A stretch of DNA of 64,000 bases from JAVSMW01 sp032027005 (GTDB lineage Bacteria; Bacillota; Thermincolia; Thermincolales; UBA2595). The stretch is from NCBI GenBank assembly GCA_032027005.1, contig JAVSMW010000001.1, positions 62,001 through 126,000 of the forward strand, written 5' to 3'. Made by a program: the position numbers and the translations under genes. This document shows, in pieces, positions 25,464-33,540 of this stretch (its first letter is position 1; the number at the start of each line of letters is the position of its first letter). The notes beneath the pieces are model-generated. The model searched no databases, had not been told where the DNA came from, and was given only the letters and a program-made list of their open reading frames with translations.

Positions 25464-25625
25464 TACCATAGAGATCACAGAGGCACAGAGAAACATAGTT
25501 CATCAAAGTATATCAAATTACCTCTAAAAAATAATAACAAGAAAACGATAATGTCGGCTAGAATGGTTCACCCTGTTATAGCGCTTTCCCTCTGTGTCTC
25601 TGTGTCTCTGTGTGCTCTGTGGTAT
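25464..25625. repeat. Inverted pair of CACAGAG-rich repeats
   Basis: A left unit (25464-25493, ...GATCACAGAGGCACAGAG...) and a right unit (25585-25625, ...CTCTGTGTCTCTGTG...) are inverted copies of a CACAGAG-type tandem repeat around about 90 bases of unique sequence. Related short remnants occur near 43965-44010 and 57770-57795. The gap 25421-25723 holds no gene. Confidence 0.75.
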
Positions 25626-25723
25626 ATTTTCTTGTTTTTCCGTCTTAGAATCTTTTCCGAGAGCCTGGTTTTTTAAAAATAATAGGTTAAGGCAATAACC
25701 TTAACCTAGTAATTTTATCATAT

Positions 25724-26860
25724 TTAATGAAGTATCTCAATTGGTTTGCACAAATTCGTGTACTCCTGAGCCACTCCAAATTTGCGGTTTCGGATATCGG
25801 CTTCTTCTTCCGGGGTTTTGGCTTCAAAAAACTTAATGCCTAATTCTTCATCTTCGTCAGCAAAATCGAAAACCTCTTTTACGTCCTCGATAACTGTGGC
25901 CCCCCTGACTTTTCCCTCATTGTCATGGCCTATGGCCGCTATCGGCCTGCCCCAGGAGCCTGGTCCCGCATTGGCATCCCCCATATGCATGACTCCGGTG
26001 CCGCCAGGATGAGTATGGACAATGACTGCATTATCAGGCACCTCATGGGCATATATTTCCCGCAGCGATTTTCCGGTAATATCCACACAACTCGAAGCTA
26101 GGATGCGTGCAGGCACAAATCCGATCCCGCCAACAACGGTTTCTCCTTTGGGCACTATATTGCCAGATTCATCAATAACCCCCACAGCAGCCACTTCCCT
26201 GCCCTGACCTACCTCCATAGACTTGGCCACCAGCTTTTCGGCAAAATCGCCGGAAATTGATTTAACCTTCAGGCGGGGCAGTTTCCAATCTTTCGCATGA
26301 ATAGCTTTATACTCCTCCCGGACAGGGATGTCTACAACCTTTAGCTCAGACGATAAATCAAGATACTTGAGGCTCAGTTCTGTCGAGTCCCGAAGTACCT
26401 TTTTCTCATCATCACTGGTATGGGCCGCCAGAATATCCAGGTCAACCTCCTCTGATTTGGTAGCCAAATCAAAAAACTCCCCTTTAGGGTAAACTATGCC
26501 GACTCCGGCCATTTCCCCTTGTTTAACACCGATTGCGATAACCGGCATGTTAAAGAAATCAACACCGGAAACATCGGTAATCAACCCCGTTTTACCCGGC
26601 CTTGTCGTGACAAAAACAGTATTTTCAGGTGTCATCTCAAGGCCTTCAATAATGCTCTGGCCTTTCATTTCTGTGATATGGCCAAGCAGAATTCTGAGAG
26701 GTAAGCCGCCCAAACCGCCCTTGACGATGGGCGTGGTTTGATCAATGATGCCTTCTCCGTTGACAAAACCAAAACAACCGGCATTCCGGCCCTGACTGAT
26801 TTCATTGGTAACCCGAACCAAATTATCTACTATTGATTTTGCTATTCCGTTGACTTTCAT
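25724..26860 (-). CDS. Two-domain JAMM/MPN-like protein of unknown function
   Basis: A 378-residue soluble protein that I cannot assign to a characterised family. It consists of two related halves. The C-terminal half (about 215-310) has a JAMM-like metal site, NAVIVHTHPGGTGVMHMGDA, in which H282, H284 and D295 could bind zinc, and a preceding EIYAHEVPD. The N-terminal half (about 20-115) aligns with it (SQGRNAGCFGFVNGEG against GQGREVAAVGVIDESG) but has TTRPGKTG in place of HTHPGGTG, so its metal site is lost. The true start is the ATG at 26860 with a GGGGG site, not the TTG one codon upstream. It lies between mazF-like and ftsY, and its ribosome binding site can be masked by a hairpin. Confidence 0.75.
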   Translation of the reverse strand: MKVNGIAKSIVDNLVRVTNEISQGRNAGCFGFVNGEGIIDQTTPIVKGGLGGLPLRILLGHITEMKGQSIIEGLEMTPENTVFVTTRPGKTGLITDVSGVDFFNMPVIAIGVKQGEMAGVGIVYPKGEFFDLATKSEEVDLDILAAHTSDDEKKVLRDSTELSLKYLDLSSELKVVDIPVREEYKAIHAKDWKLPRLKVKSISGDFAEKLVAKSMEVGQGREVAAVGVIDESGNIVPKGETVVGGIGFVPARILASSCVDITGKSLREIYAHEVPDNAVIVHTHPGGTGVMHMGDANAGPGSWGRPIAAIGHDNEGKVRGATVIEDVKEVFDFADEDEELGIKFFEAKTPEEEADIRNRKFGVAQEYTNLCKPIEILH

Positions 26861-26864
26861 CAAA

Positions 26865-26913
26865 TTCCCCCGTTAAAAGGTTATATTAACTGGTAATATT
26901 TTTTCCGGGGGAA
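26865..26913 (-). promoter_or_regulatory. Hairpin that can mask the ribosome binding site of the JAMM-like gene
   Basis: CGGGGGAA containing the Shine-Dalgarno sequence (complement of 26865-26872) pairs exactly with TTCCCCCG (complement of 26906-26913) over a 33-base loop. The loop and left arm overlap a short leader reading frame (26873-26950). Confidence 0.5.
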
Positions 26914-26950
26914 GACATGGATATTCGACGCAAATATATCCAGCCGACAT
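26873..26950 (-). CDS. Possible 25-codon leader peptide
   Basis: ATG at 26950 to a TAA at 26873, ending 12 bases before the JAMM-like gene. An AGGAGGTG sequence lies upstream, though at a long spacing of about 13 bases. The peptide contains two Cys and several Pro. Ribosomes translating it would open the hairpin over the downstream ribosome binding site, so it could couple or attenuate expression. Only an inference: there is no family support. Confidence 0.3.
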   Translation of the reverse strand: MSAGYICVEYPCLPPEKILPVNITF

Positions 26951-27222
26951 TTGAAAAAAAGCACCTCCTGCTATCATACATCGGGTTCGGTTTTGAATCG
27001 CAAAAAGTATTTTAGCACACAAAATAACATTGGATTTGGTGGCACATTAGTATCGCCAAATTTTGTAATCTGCGGATTGGACTTTCGGTACATCTTTTCA
27101 GCCTCCATGTGCAAGGTTTTTTGAGGTAAGAACGTTTTTCATTGTACATAATATTCGACAAAAAAGCCCTCAATCCTTTCAAAAATCAGTATTTTTCAAT
27201 ATTTTAGCAAGCCTAAATAGGA

Positions 27223-27246
27223 AAGACCTTCGAATTAACGAAGGTC
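27223..27246 (-). terminator. Terminator-like hairpin downstream of the MazF-like gene
   Basis: AGACCTTCG and CGAAGGTCT form a perfect nine-bp stem with a six-base loop and, on the minus strand, are followed by TTTCCTATTT. Two further hairpins lie just upstream: GAGGGAAGTT/AACTTCCCTC near 27289-27309 and GCCTAC/GTAGGC near 27335-27353. The rest of 26951-27399 is AT-rich with no gene. Confidence 0.6.
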
Positions 27247-27399
27247 TAAATATTCTCAATAGATAAAACTATTAAATAAATGTGATAGAGGGAAGTTAAA
27301 CTTCCCTCCTCATAAAAGGTTTTTAAACCCCATGCCTACAAAAAACGTAGGCTCAATAACTATTATTTATTTAAAGTATATGTTGTAATACTTAAAAAG

Positions 27400-27942
27400 T
27401 CAACCAAGTTGTAAAATATTTTTTACTTTTTTCCCAATATTATTTATAAACTCTGGTTGTACTTTTCCAATTTTAGTTTTTAATCGTGATTTGTCTATTG
27501 TTGTTATATCTGCAAGTTTAATTAACGAAGGGTCCTTGTCCAAACCATTTCTTTCTACTGATTCAAAATTTGTGTTCCTAATTATAGAATGAATATTTTT
27601 ATCATATCTTCCGTCTAATTCTGTAATTGGTAGGACTATTGTAGTGTCACCAAATTTATTACCCGTATCATTTTGTAATATTAAAACAGGATGGTAGTCT
27701 TTAAATTCAACACCTACATTGCAACCCATTTCTGCCATAAAAACTTCTCCACGTACAGGTCTGACGGGATGCCATTTTCTTTCATGCTGTTCTTTTTGGT
27801 TATGACTTTCAGAAGAAACAACATCCAATTCTATTTGTTTTTTTATCCAGATACTTATTTCCTCGCACTTTTCCAAGTTGCTATTGTCTACACTCTGCTT
27901 GAAATCGTTGAAATTTCTATCAATGTTATTCAAATTCGTCAA
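27400..27942 (-). CDS. MazF/PemK-like endoribonuclease toxin with N-terminal extension
   Basis: The C-terminal 120 residues match the MazF/PemK toxin fold: RPVRGEVFMAEMGCNVGVEF, HPVLILQNDTGNKFGDTTIV, and LIKLADITTIDKSRLKTKIG. MazF enzymes cut mRNA at short sequence motifs. Residues 1-60 form an unusual acidic, probably helical extension (FNDFKQSVDNSNLEKCEEIS). No antitoxin reading frame lies beside it. I choose the TTG at 27942 because the ORF-leading TTG at 27957 lies inside the GGAGGAGG ribosome binding site. The low G+C of the gene and its flanks, compared with neighbours, suggests acquisition. Confidence 0.8.
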   Translation of the reverse strand: MTNLNNIDRNFNDFKQSVDNSNLEKCEEISIWIKKQIELDVVSSESHNQKEQHERKWHPVRPVRGEVFMAEMGCNVGVEFKDYHPVLILQNDTGNKFGDTTIVLPITELDGRYDKNIHSIIRNTNFESVERNGLDKDPSLIKLADITTIDKSRLKTKIGKVQPEFINNIGKKVKNILQLG

Positions 27943-28041
27943 CAGTTCCTCCTCCAATCTATCTTTACAAAATTAGACAAATTAGAGGAAATTCCTGCTA
28001 ATAATTACAAATTAACCGTAGAATTACTTGATTGAATGAAA

Positions 28042-28104
28042 GGAGATAAGCCTCAGCGGGCAGTTCCAACCCCCGGAACTTCGGTAGCCCCGAACCTAAT
28101 CCCT
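28042..28104 (-). ncRNA. Structured GC-rich leader element of the MazF-like gene
   Basis: Within an AT-rich gap, a 63-base GC-rich element folds on the minus strand into two adjacent hairpins: TTCGG/CCGAA (loop GGCTA) and AGTTCC/GGAACT (loop GGGGGTT), followed by a pyrimidine tract CTCCTTTC complementary to the downstream GGAGGAGG. It starts where a promoter at 28111-28119 would begin transcription, about 160 bases before the toxin start. I do not recognise an RNA family. Confidence 0.45.
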
Positions 28105-28110
28105 AGTAAA

Positions 28111-28119
28111 ATTTTACCA
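28111..28119 (-). promoter_or_regulatory. Extended -10 promoter for the MazF-like gene
   Basis: On the minus strand TGGTAAAAT matches an extended -10 (TGnTAnAAT type) with a T-rich region upstream rather than a good -35. The predicted start falls at about 28104, the head of the structured leader. Confidence 0.4.
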
Positions 28120-28281
28120 TGTCTTAATAAAAAAAGAAAGGTGTGTGCAATAGTAATTTAACGTAAATATATAATATCATAATATCTTCCATTGTAAAAG
28201 TGCGGTCGGTTAATCCACGACACTAATTGAAGATATTGTAATTTTTTTGTTCATCCAATGTGGTTTAAAAAAGAAACCTTC

Positions 28282-31200
28282 TTAGCTTACCTTATCTATC
28301 TTATCCCCCATTTTCATGGACACCATTTTACTCACACTGGATTCATCCATGGTCACGCCATAGAGTATATCGGCCGATTCCATGGTCCGCTTACGGTGGG
28401 TAATGACTATGAACTGGGTATTTCGCGCATATTCCTTCAGATATTCGGCGAACCTGTCCACATTGGCATCATCCAGAGCAGCTTCAATTTCATCCAGGAC
28501 ACAAAAGGGGCTGGGTTTTGTGGTCAGAATGGCAAAGAGCAGGGCAATTGCAGTCAGGGCTTTTTCCCCGCCGGAAAGCAGACTCAAATGCTGGGTCTTT
28601 TTCCCTGGCGGCTGGGCCACAATATCTACCCCGCATTCCAACAGGTTTTCGGTATTAGTCAGCAAAAGCTCAGCCCGGCCGCCGCCAAACAGTTTGGTAA
28701 AGACCTCGGTGAAGTTGAGGCGGATCTGTTCAAAGGCTTCACTAAACCGTTTGACCATGATCTGGTCCATTTCTGCAATGACCTTGAAAAGAGATGCCTT
28801 AGCCTGTTCCAAATCAAGGTACTGAACCTGCAGGAAGTCATATCTTTCCCGGACCCGCTGAAATTCCTCAATGGCCCCGATGTTCACATTGCCCAGGTGG
28901 AAAACAGCTTCCTTCAGTTCTTTAATTCTGCCCACAGTCTCCTTTTTATTGGTGATTTCGGTGCGCTTAGAAAGAGCTTCGGCATAAGTCAGTTGGAATT
29001 CTTCAGTCAGCTTGTTCAGGGAGTTGTCTATTTCAATTTCCAGGCGGGCCCTTTTGACCTCTGAGGAATGTAACTTTTCCCTGTTTTGGGCCAATTCCCG
29101 GGAAATTACCTTAACCTTGGCTTCTTTGTCCGATATTTCATTTTGGAGGGCCTGTTTTTCGTTTCTGAGGCCGTTTAATTGTTCTTCCCCAGCCCCTTTT
29201 TGTTCGGTGAGAGTTTTAATCTCCTCCTTAAAGCTGCTCAGGCCATGCTCCAGCTCGGCGTTCTGAGCCAGGCATTCTTGGATCTGATTTTCTTTTTTCT
29301 CGATCTGGGTTTGAATATCCCGGATAGTTTCATTAACCCTCTGCATAATATGGGAGTAATTTATTTCCTCCTGCTTAAGCCCGGCCAAATCTACTTTTAT
29401 GCGGGTAATCCTTTCGGCCAACTCGGCCTTCCCACCTTCCTGGCCAGACAAGGTCCCCTGTTTCTCCGCAATGCTGCGGCGAATAGACTCATCCTGTGTC
29501 TTAAGCTCTGCCAACCGTTGCCTGCTGGTTCCGATATTTTTCTCCGAGCTCGCCACTTCAATTGCCAGGTTTTCTTTTTCCTGAGCCAACAAGTGCCTGG
29601 TACTCTTCAGCCGGTCCTTTTCCTGCCCGACAATTTCTATATCCTTTTGGAGAGAACTTTTACTGATTTGCAGCAATTGCAGCTGTTCCTGGACCTGCCC
29701 CGCCTGGGCAGCCTGAGCATCAAATGCGGCCTGTTGCAGAGCCAATTCTTTTTCCAGCCCGGTCAAGCGATCCTGCAGCTTCTGTTTCAGGGAGCCCAGC
29801 TCCTCTATTTCCCGGCTGCGTCCTAAGAGGCTTGATCTGTTTTTCTGGTAGGAACCTCCGGTCATCGAGCCCCCGGGATTGACCACATCCCCGTCAAGAG
29901 TAACTATTTTCAGGTTGAAATTGTTCTTTTTCGCCAGTTCTGTTGCATCCCTGATGTTATCCACTACATGCACCCGGCCCAGCAGGTAGCCAATTATGCC
30001 GGCATATTTGGCCTCATATGTGACCAGGTCAGCAGCCACTCCATGGTAGCCCTGTTGAGCCGCAAACCTGGCATCAATTTTATCTTTGCCATATGGTTTA
30101 ATAGTTGTGAGAGGCAAAAAGGTTGCTCTCCCGGCTTTAGTCTTTTTTAAAAACTCAATGGCGTGTCTGGCATCATCCTCATTTTCCGTGACAATATGCT
30201 GCATAGCACCGCCCAAAGCAACTTCAACGGCAGTTTCAAACTTTTCGGGGACCTTGATAAGTTCGGCAACTACTCCGCAAATACCGGAACAACTACCCTC
30301 CCGGCCTTCTTTTAAAACCTCCCGGACTCCCCGGAAATAACCCTCATAGTCATTCTGCAAATCCTGCAAAGCCTTCAGTCTGGAGGACTTTTCCTGCAGC
30401 TGCTGCCTTGTTTCAGTGACTGCACCTGAAAGCTTGCTGATCTGCTCCGTTGAGTCCCTCTTTTGACGGGAAATCTCCTTTTCCTGCCCGGTCAATTCAT
30501 CTAAGGTTGAGGTCAAATCATCAAGCCGCCGGTGGTTTTCCGCTTCTCTTTGCATAACCGCTTCCAATTCGCGCCCCAGGGATTCATCCTGCTGGTCAAC
30601 TTGCGCTATCCGGCGGATGGCATTTTGCCTGTCGGCTTCAATTGCGCTGACTGAATTATTTACACCGGCAATTTCGTTCAGCAGATCTATAATTACAGCC
30701 TTTTTTTCTTCTATATCCAGCTGGTCGGAAGCCAGAGCAGCTTCCATGGCAGACAACTGCCCCTCGATTTCACTAAGGTTTTTTTCGGCAGTCTTAATTT
30801 TCCCCTTCAATTCTGCAGAATTTTTGAGGTCATCAGCATGCTGCAGTTTCTCATTGGCCTCTTTGGCGGCCAGCTCGGCTATCTCCTGAGTCAGATTTTC
30901 TTTTTGCTTGACAAGATTGTGCCGGCGTTCGCTGGCAACCATGATTTCCGCGTCTGTCTTCTCAATCCGGCTGCTGATGGTGTAAACGGCTTTTTGCAGT
31001 TCTGTAATTTCTTCGTCAAGCATATTGACCCGAAATCTTTTGGCCTCAACTTCCGACTCAAGGTTCCTAAGCCCTGTCTCAGACTCAATAATAGCTTTGT
31101 TGAGACTTTCATCACCCTCCATCATCTCAGCCAGCCTGACTTTCTGCTCCTCTATCTGGTTTATCAGCATGTTAATCTCAAGTTCGTCAAGCTCTTCCCT

Positions 31201-31854
31201 ATATTCTAAAAACTGCTTCGCTCTTTGGGACTGCTCCTCCAGAGGCCCTAACTGCAGTTCCAACTCCGCGATAATATCGTGAATACGCACTAAATTTTGC
31301 TCAGTGTCCTCCAGCTTCCTGGCTGCCTGCAGCTTGCGGGATTTGTACTTGATAATGCCCGCTGCCTCTTCAATAATAACTCTCCGGTCTTCGGATTTGG
31401 CACTAAGGATTTCCTCAATCTTACCCTGGCCGATAATAGAGTAACCTTCCCGGCCTACCCCGGTATCCATGAACAATTCATGGATGTCTCTTAAGCGGCA
31501 GGGCGATTTGTTGATCAGGTATTCGCTATCACCAGAACGATAGACCCTTCTGGTTACCGTAATCTCAGAAAAATCCAGGGGAAACACTGAGAGGCTGTTA
31601 TCCAAAGTCATGGAAACTTCCGCCATCCCAACAGGCTTACGCTTATCACTGCCGGCAAAAATGATATCTTCCATTTTTGCTCCCCTCAGGCTTTTGACAC
31701 TTTGCTCACCCAGGACCCAGCGCATGGCGTCAGCGATATTGCTTTTGCCGCTGCCATTTGGCCCCACAATGGCAGAAACACCCGGGTTAAAATCCAATTC
31801 TATTTTATCAGCCATAGACTTAAAGCCCTGTATTTCCAATTTCTTGAGGTACAA
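28282..31854 (-). CDS. smc: Chromosome segregation protein SMC
   Basis: A full-length 1190-residue SMC ATPase for chromosome organisation. The N-terminal head has the Walker A VGPNGSGKSNIADAMRWVLG; two long coiled-coil arms (about 170-500 and 680-1020) flank a hinge near 500-660 with GGSMTGGS; the C-terminal head carries the signature LLSGGEKALTAIALLFAI and Walker B FCVLDEIEAALDDANV. TTG start at 31854 behind GGAGGATGGG. In most Firmicutes it lies between rnc and ftsY; here it is separated from rnc by a 13-kb accessory block. Confidence 0.98.
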   Translation of the reverse strand: MYLKKLEIQGFKSMADKIELDFNPGVSAIVGPNGSGKSNIADAMRWVLGEQSVKSLRGAKMEDIIFAGSDKRKPVGMAEVSMTLDNSLSVFPLDFSEITVTRRVYRSGDSEYLINKSPCRLRDIHELFMDTGVGREGYSIIGQGKIEEILSAKSEDRRVIIEEAAGIIKYKSRKLQAARKLEDTEQNLVRIHDIIAELELQLGPLEEQSQRAKQFLEYREELDELEINMLINQIEEQKVRLAEMMEGDESLNKAIIESETGLRNLESEVEAKRFRVNMLDEEITELQKAVYTISSRIEKTDAEIMVASERRHNLVKQKENLTQEIAELAAKEANEKLQHADDLKNSAELKGKIKTAEKNLSEIEGQLSAMEAALASDQLDIEEKKAVIIDLLNEIAGVNNSVSAIEADRQNAIRRIAQVDQQDESLGRELEAVMQREAENHRRLDDLTSTLDELTGQEKEISRQKRDSTEQISKLSGAVTETRQQLQEKSSRLKALQDLQNDYEGYFRGVREVLKEGREGSCSGICGVVAELIKVPEKFETAVEVALGGAMQHIVTENEDDARHAIEFLKKTKAGRATFLPLTTIKPYGKDKIDARFAAQQGYHGVAADLVTYEAKYAGIIGYLLGRVHVVDNIRDATELAKKNNFNLKIVTLDGDVVNPGGSMTGGSYQKNRSSLLGRSREIEELGSLKQKLQDRLTGLEKELALQQAAFDAQAAQAGQVQEQLQLLQISKSSLQKDIEIVGQEKDRLKSTRHLLAQEKENLAIEVASSEKNIGTSRQRLAELKTQDESIRRSIAEKQGTLSGQEGGKAELAERITRIKVDLAGLKQEEINYSHIMQRVNETIRDIQTQIEKKENQIQECLAQNAELEHGLSSFKEEIKTLTEQKGAGEEQLNGLRNEKQALQNEISDKEAKVKVISRELAQNREKLHSSEVKRARLEIEIDNSLNKLTEEFQLTYAEALSKRTEITNKKETVGRIKELKEAVFHLGNVNIGAIEEFQRVRERYDFLQVQYLDLEQAKASLFKVIAEMDQIMVKRFSEAFEQIRLNFTEVFTKLFGGGRAELLLTNTENLLECGVDIVAQPPGKKTQHLSLLSGGEKALTAIALLFAILTTKPSPFCVLDEIEAALDDANVDRFAEYLKEYARNTQFIVITHRKRTMESADILYGVTMDESSVSKMVSMKMGDKIDKVS

Positions 31855-31944
31855 AACCCATCCTCCGTTCCGGAAGTAGTTATAATTAATTTAGATTTCT
31901 ACGCCTATGGGCGGTTTCCTGCTATGGTAACAGCTTGGAAAGAT

Positions 31945-31980
31945 ATAAAAAAACTGTCCCGGATTGCTCCAGGACAGTGG
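31945..31980 (-). terminator. Intrinsic terminator after the DUF502 gene
   Basis: On the minus strand ACTGTCC and GGGACAGT pair around an 11-base loop and run into seven Ts, 20 bases beyond the DUF502 stop. It separates this gene from smc. Confidence 0.88.
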
Positions 31981-31999
31981 CGTTTAATGCAGGCTTACC

Positions 32000-32539
32000 T
32001 TACTTGCTCCCTGAAACTCCGCCGGAAACAAGAAAGGCCATGACATCGGAACTGTTGGCATTAATCTGTTTGACAGATGTGGTCGGCACTATCAGGAGAT
32101 TTCCTGCAAAGTTATATGATTGAGGCAGATATACCGAGACATATTCTTTCAGGCCGAGAAATTCCAGGTCATCCCTGGTTATGAAGCCGGCAACGCAGGT
32201 ATTTTCGCTTAAATTGACCAGGACCGGACGGTCAAAGCTTTTCTTGTCCCCTACAAAAGCCCCGATCAGGTCTTTGATAGAGGAGTAAAGAATACTTACC
32301 AGGGGGAGCTTTGACAACAATCTTTCGATATAATGAAAAAACCTTTTCATGACGAAGTTTGAGGCCAGGAACCCGATAAAGGTCACTGCCGCCACAGTTA
32401 ACAGCAGGCCAACACCCGGAATGGGCAGTCTAAGCCAGCCATCAACCTTTGTAAAAATAACGTAGATGATATAAATTGACGCCGCGATGGGGGCCAGGAC
32501 AATCAGCCCCTGAAAAAAGTATCCGGTAAGAGTTTTCAT
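32000..32539 (-). CDS. DUF502 family membrane protein
   Basis: A 179-residue protein of the widely conserved DUF502 family, function unknown. Two N-terminal membrane helices (GLIVLAPIAASIYIIYVIF and VGLLLTVAAVTFIGFLASNF) are followed by FFHYIERLLSKLPLVSILYSSIKD and a cytoplasmic beta-rich part with DRPVLVNL and VYLPQSYNFAGNLLIVP. ATG at 32539 with an AAAGGAAATG site. It is a single-gene unit with its own terminator. The following gap 32540-32840 holds only the terminator of the next cluster and AT-rich sequence. Confidence 0.85.
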   Translation of the reverse strand: MKTLTGYFFQGLIVLAPIAASIYIIYVIFTKVDGWLRLPIPGVGLLLTVAAVTFIGFLASNFVMKRFFHYIERLLSKLPLVSILYSSIKDLIGAFVGDKKSFDRPVLVNLSENTCVAGFITRDDLEFLGLKEYVSVYLPQSYNFAGNLLIVPTTSVKQINANSSDVMAFLVSGGVSGSK

Positions 32540-32728
32540 GGGTCACATTTCCTTTCAAGTTTTCTTGCATTTACTTTGTTTTTTAGTATAATCTGAAAAT
32601 GTAGAATCCAAACCTCAGCGTACTGCTTAATATACATTATACACTAAAAATTGTATTGCATTAATATGGAATCTATCAATTAATTCTCAACTTTACCATG
32701 AGTTAATAAGCTGTGTTTTATTTTTATA

Positions 32729-32777
32729 CAAAAAGAGAGTATCGCTTTCTACTTGATAAGTAGTTTAGCGACACTCC
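32729..32777 (-). terminator. Terminator of the corrinoid methyltransferase operon
   Basis: On the minus strand GAGTGTCGCT and AGCGATACTC pair, with an inner CTACTT/AAGTAG stem, and are followed by TCTTTTTGT. It lies about 65 bases after the DUF1638 stop and closes the methyltransferase cluster. Confidence 0.8.
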
Positions 32778-32840
32778 CTTAGAGCTCACACTGAGCTGCT
32801 AGATAATTTTAGCGGGAATGCAAATAACTAGGACAGATAA

Positions 32841-33503
32841 TTAACCAAAGCCGAAACCTCCGTAGCGAATTGACTCTCCAGGTTCTATAATCACAAAATC
32901 TTCGTCCCATTCTTCTCTGAAAGCCTTATAAATAATCCTCAGAGAACCTACCGTAACGTTATGAGCTAATCCAAATTCTTCAGCTATCTTGTTGGTCACT
33001 TCAAAGATTTCTTCCGGTTCATAAGCGCCGGTATCAATAACAATTAATCTTTTGTAGTTATTTAGCATAATCTGAATAACCTTTTTAGCCTTTTCCGGAC
33101 CATATTTGTTTAAACAGTACGTATATTCCGACCAAATATTGCTTTCATTTTTCAAATAACCTTTGGTCAGGTAATAAGATGGAGCTTCATTCTCCAACAT
33201 TATCCTTGGCTTATCTCCACCTAAAAACAGCGAAATGCAGTCATAAACTCTTGGAATAATTATCCGAGCTGTAGGTGAGGACAGACCTAGTACAGAATTC
33301 CCACAATTCCCGAACAACAGTACAATATTTTGCGCATTTACAATAGTCTTAATCTGGTCTTGAATGGCTTTGTGCAGTCGTTCGGGAAAATTATGCAAAC
33401 CGGAATCAACCCAAAGGATAGGGTAATTTGCCATTAGGTCTTTTAAAACAAACTCTATTTCTTCTCTTAATGTATTACAGGCTACATAAATGTTTTTCAA
33501 CAT
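32841..33503 (-). CDS. DUF1638 domain protein associated with corrinoid methyltransferases
   Basis: A 220-residue protein resembling DUF1638, a family of unknown function often found beside methylamine or methoxyl corrinoid methyltransferases. Visible features are ILWVDSGLHNFPERL, VLLFGNCGNSVLGL with a conserved-looking Cys, IIIPRVYDCISLFLGG, and LIVIDTGAYEPEEIFE. It ends in a glycine-rich RYGGFGFG tail. I choose the ATG at 33503; GTG and TTG codons just upstream are alternatives. It is the last gene of the operon, 37 bases after the reactivase gene. Confidence 0.75.
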   Translation of the reverse strand: MLKNIYVACNTLREEIEFVLKDLMANYPILWVDSGLHNFPERLHKAIQDQIKTIVNAQNIVLLFGNCGNSVLGLSSPTARIIIPRVYDCISLFLGGDKPRIMLENEAPSYYLTKGYLKNESNIWSEYTYCLNKYGPEKAKKVIQIMLNNYKRLIVIDTGAYEPEEIFEVTNKIAEEFGLAHNVTVGSLRIIYKAFREEWDEDFVIIEPGESIRYGGFGFG

Positions 33504-33540
33504 TGACACCAACCTTTAAATGTAATTGGTTTAGCCTATT

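Noticed and set aside
27691..28035. 114-codon plus-strand frame opposite the MazF-like gene, considered as an antitoxin
   Set aside because: Hydrophobic, low-complexity antisense product with no ribosome binding site; does not resemble MazE or any antitoxin.
28042..28104. Type III toxin-antitoxin (ToxN-like) reading of the MazF leader
   Set aside because: Type III antitoxins are tandem RNA repeats; here there is one non-repeated element, and the protein is MazF/PemK-like. RNA control is kept only as a hypothesis.
28258..29064. 268-codon plus-strand frame opposite the 3' end of smc
   Set aside because: Antisense to the SMC head domain, which is fully conserved; no start signal and no recognisable protein.
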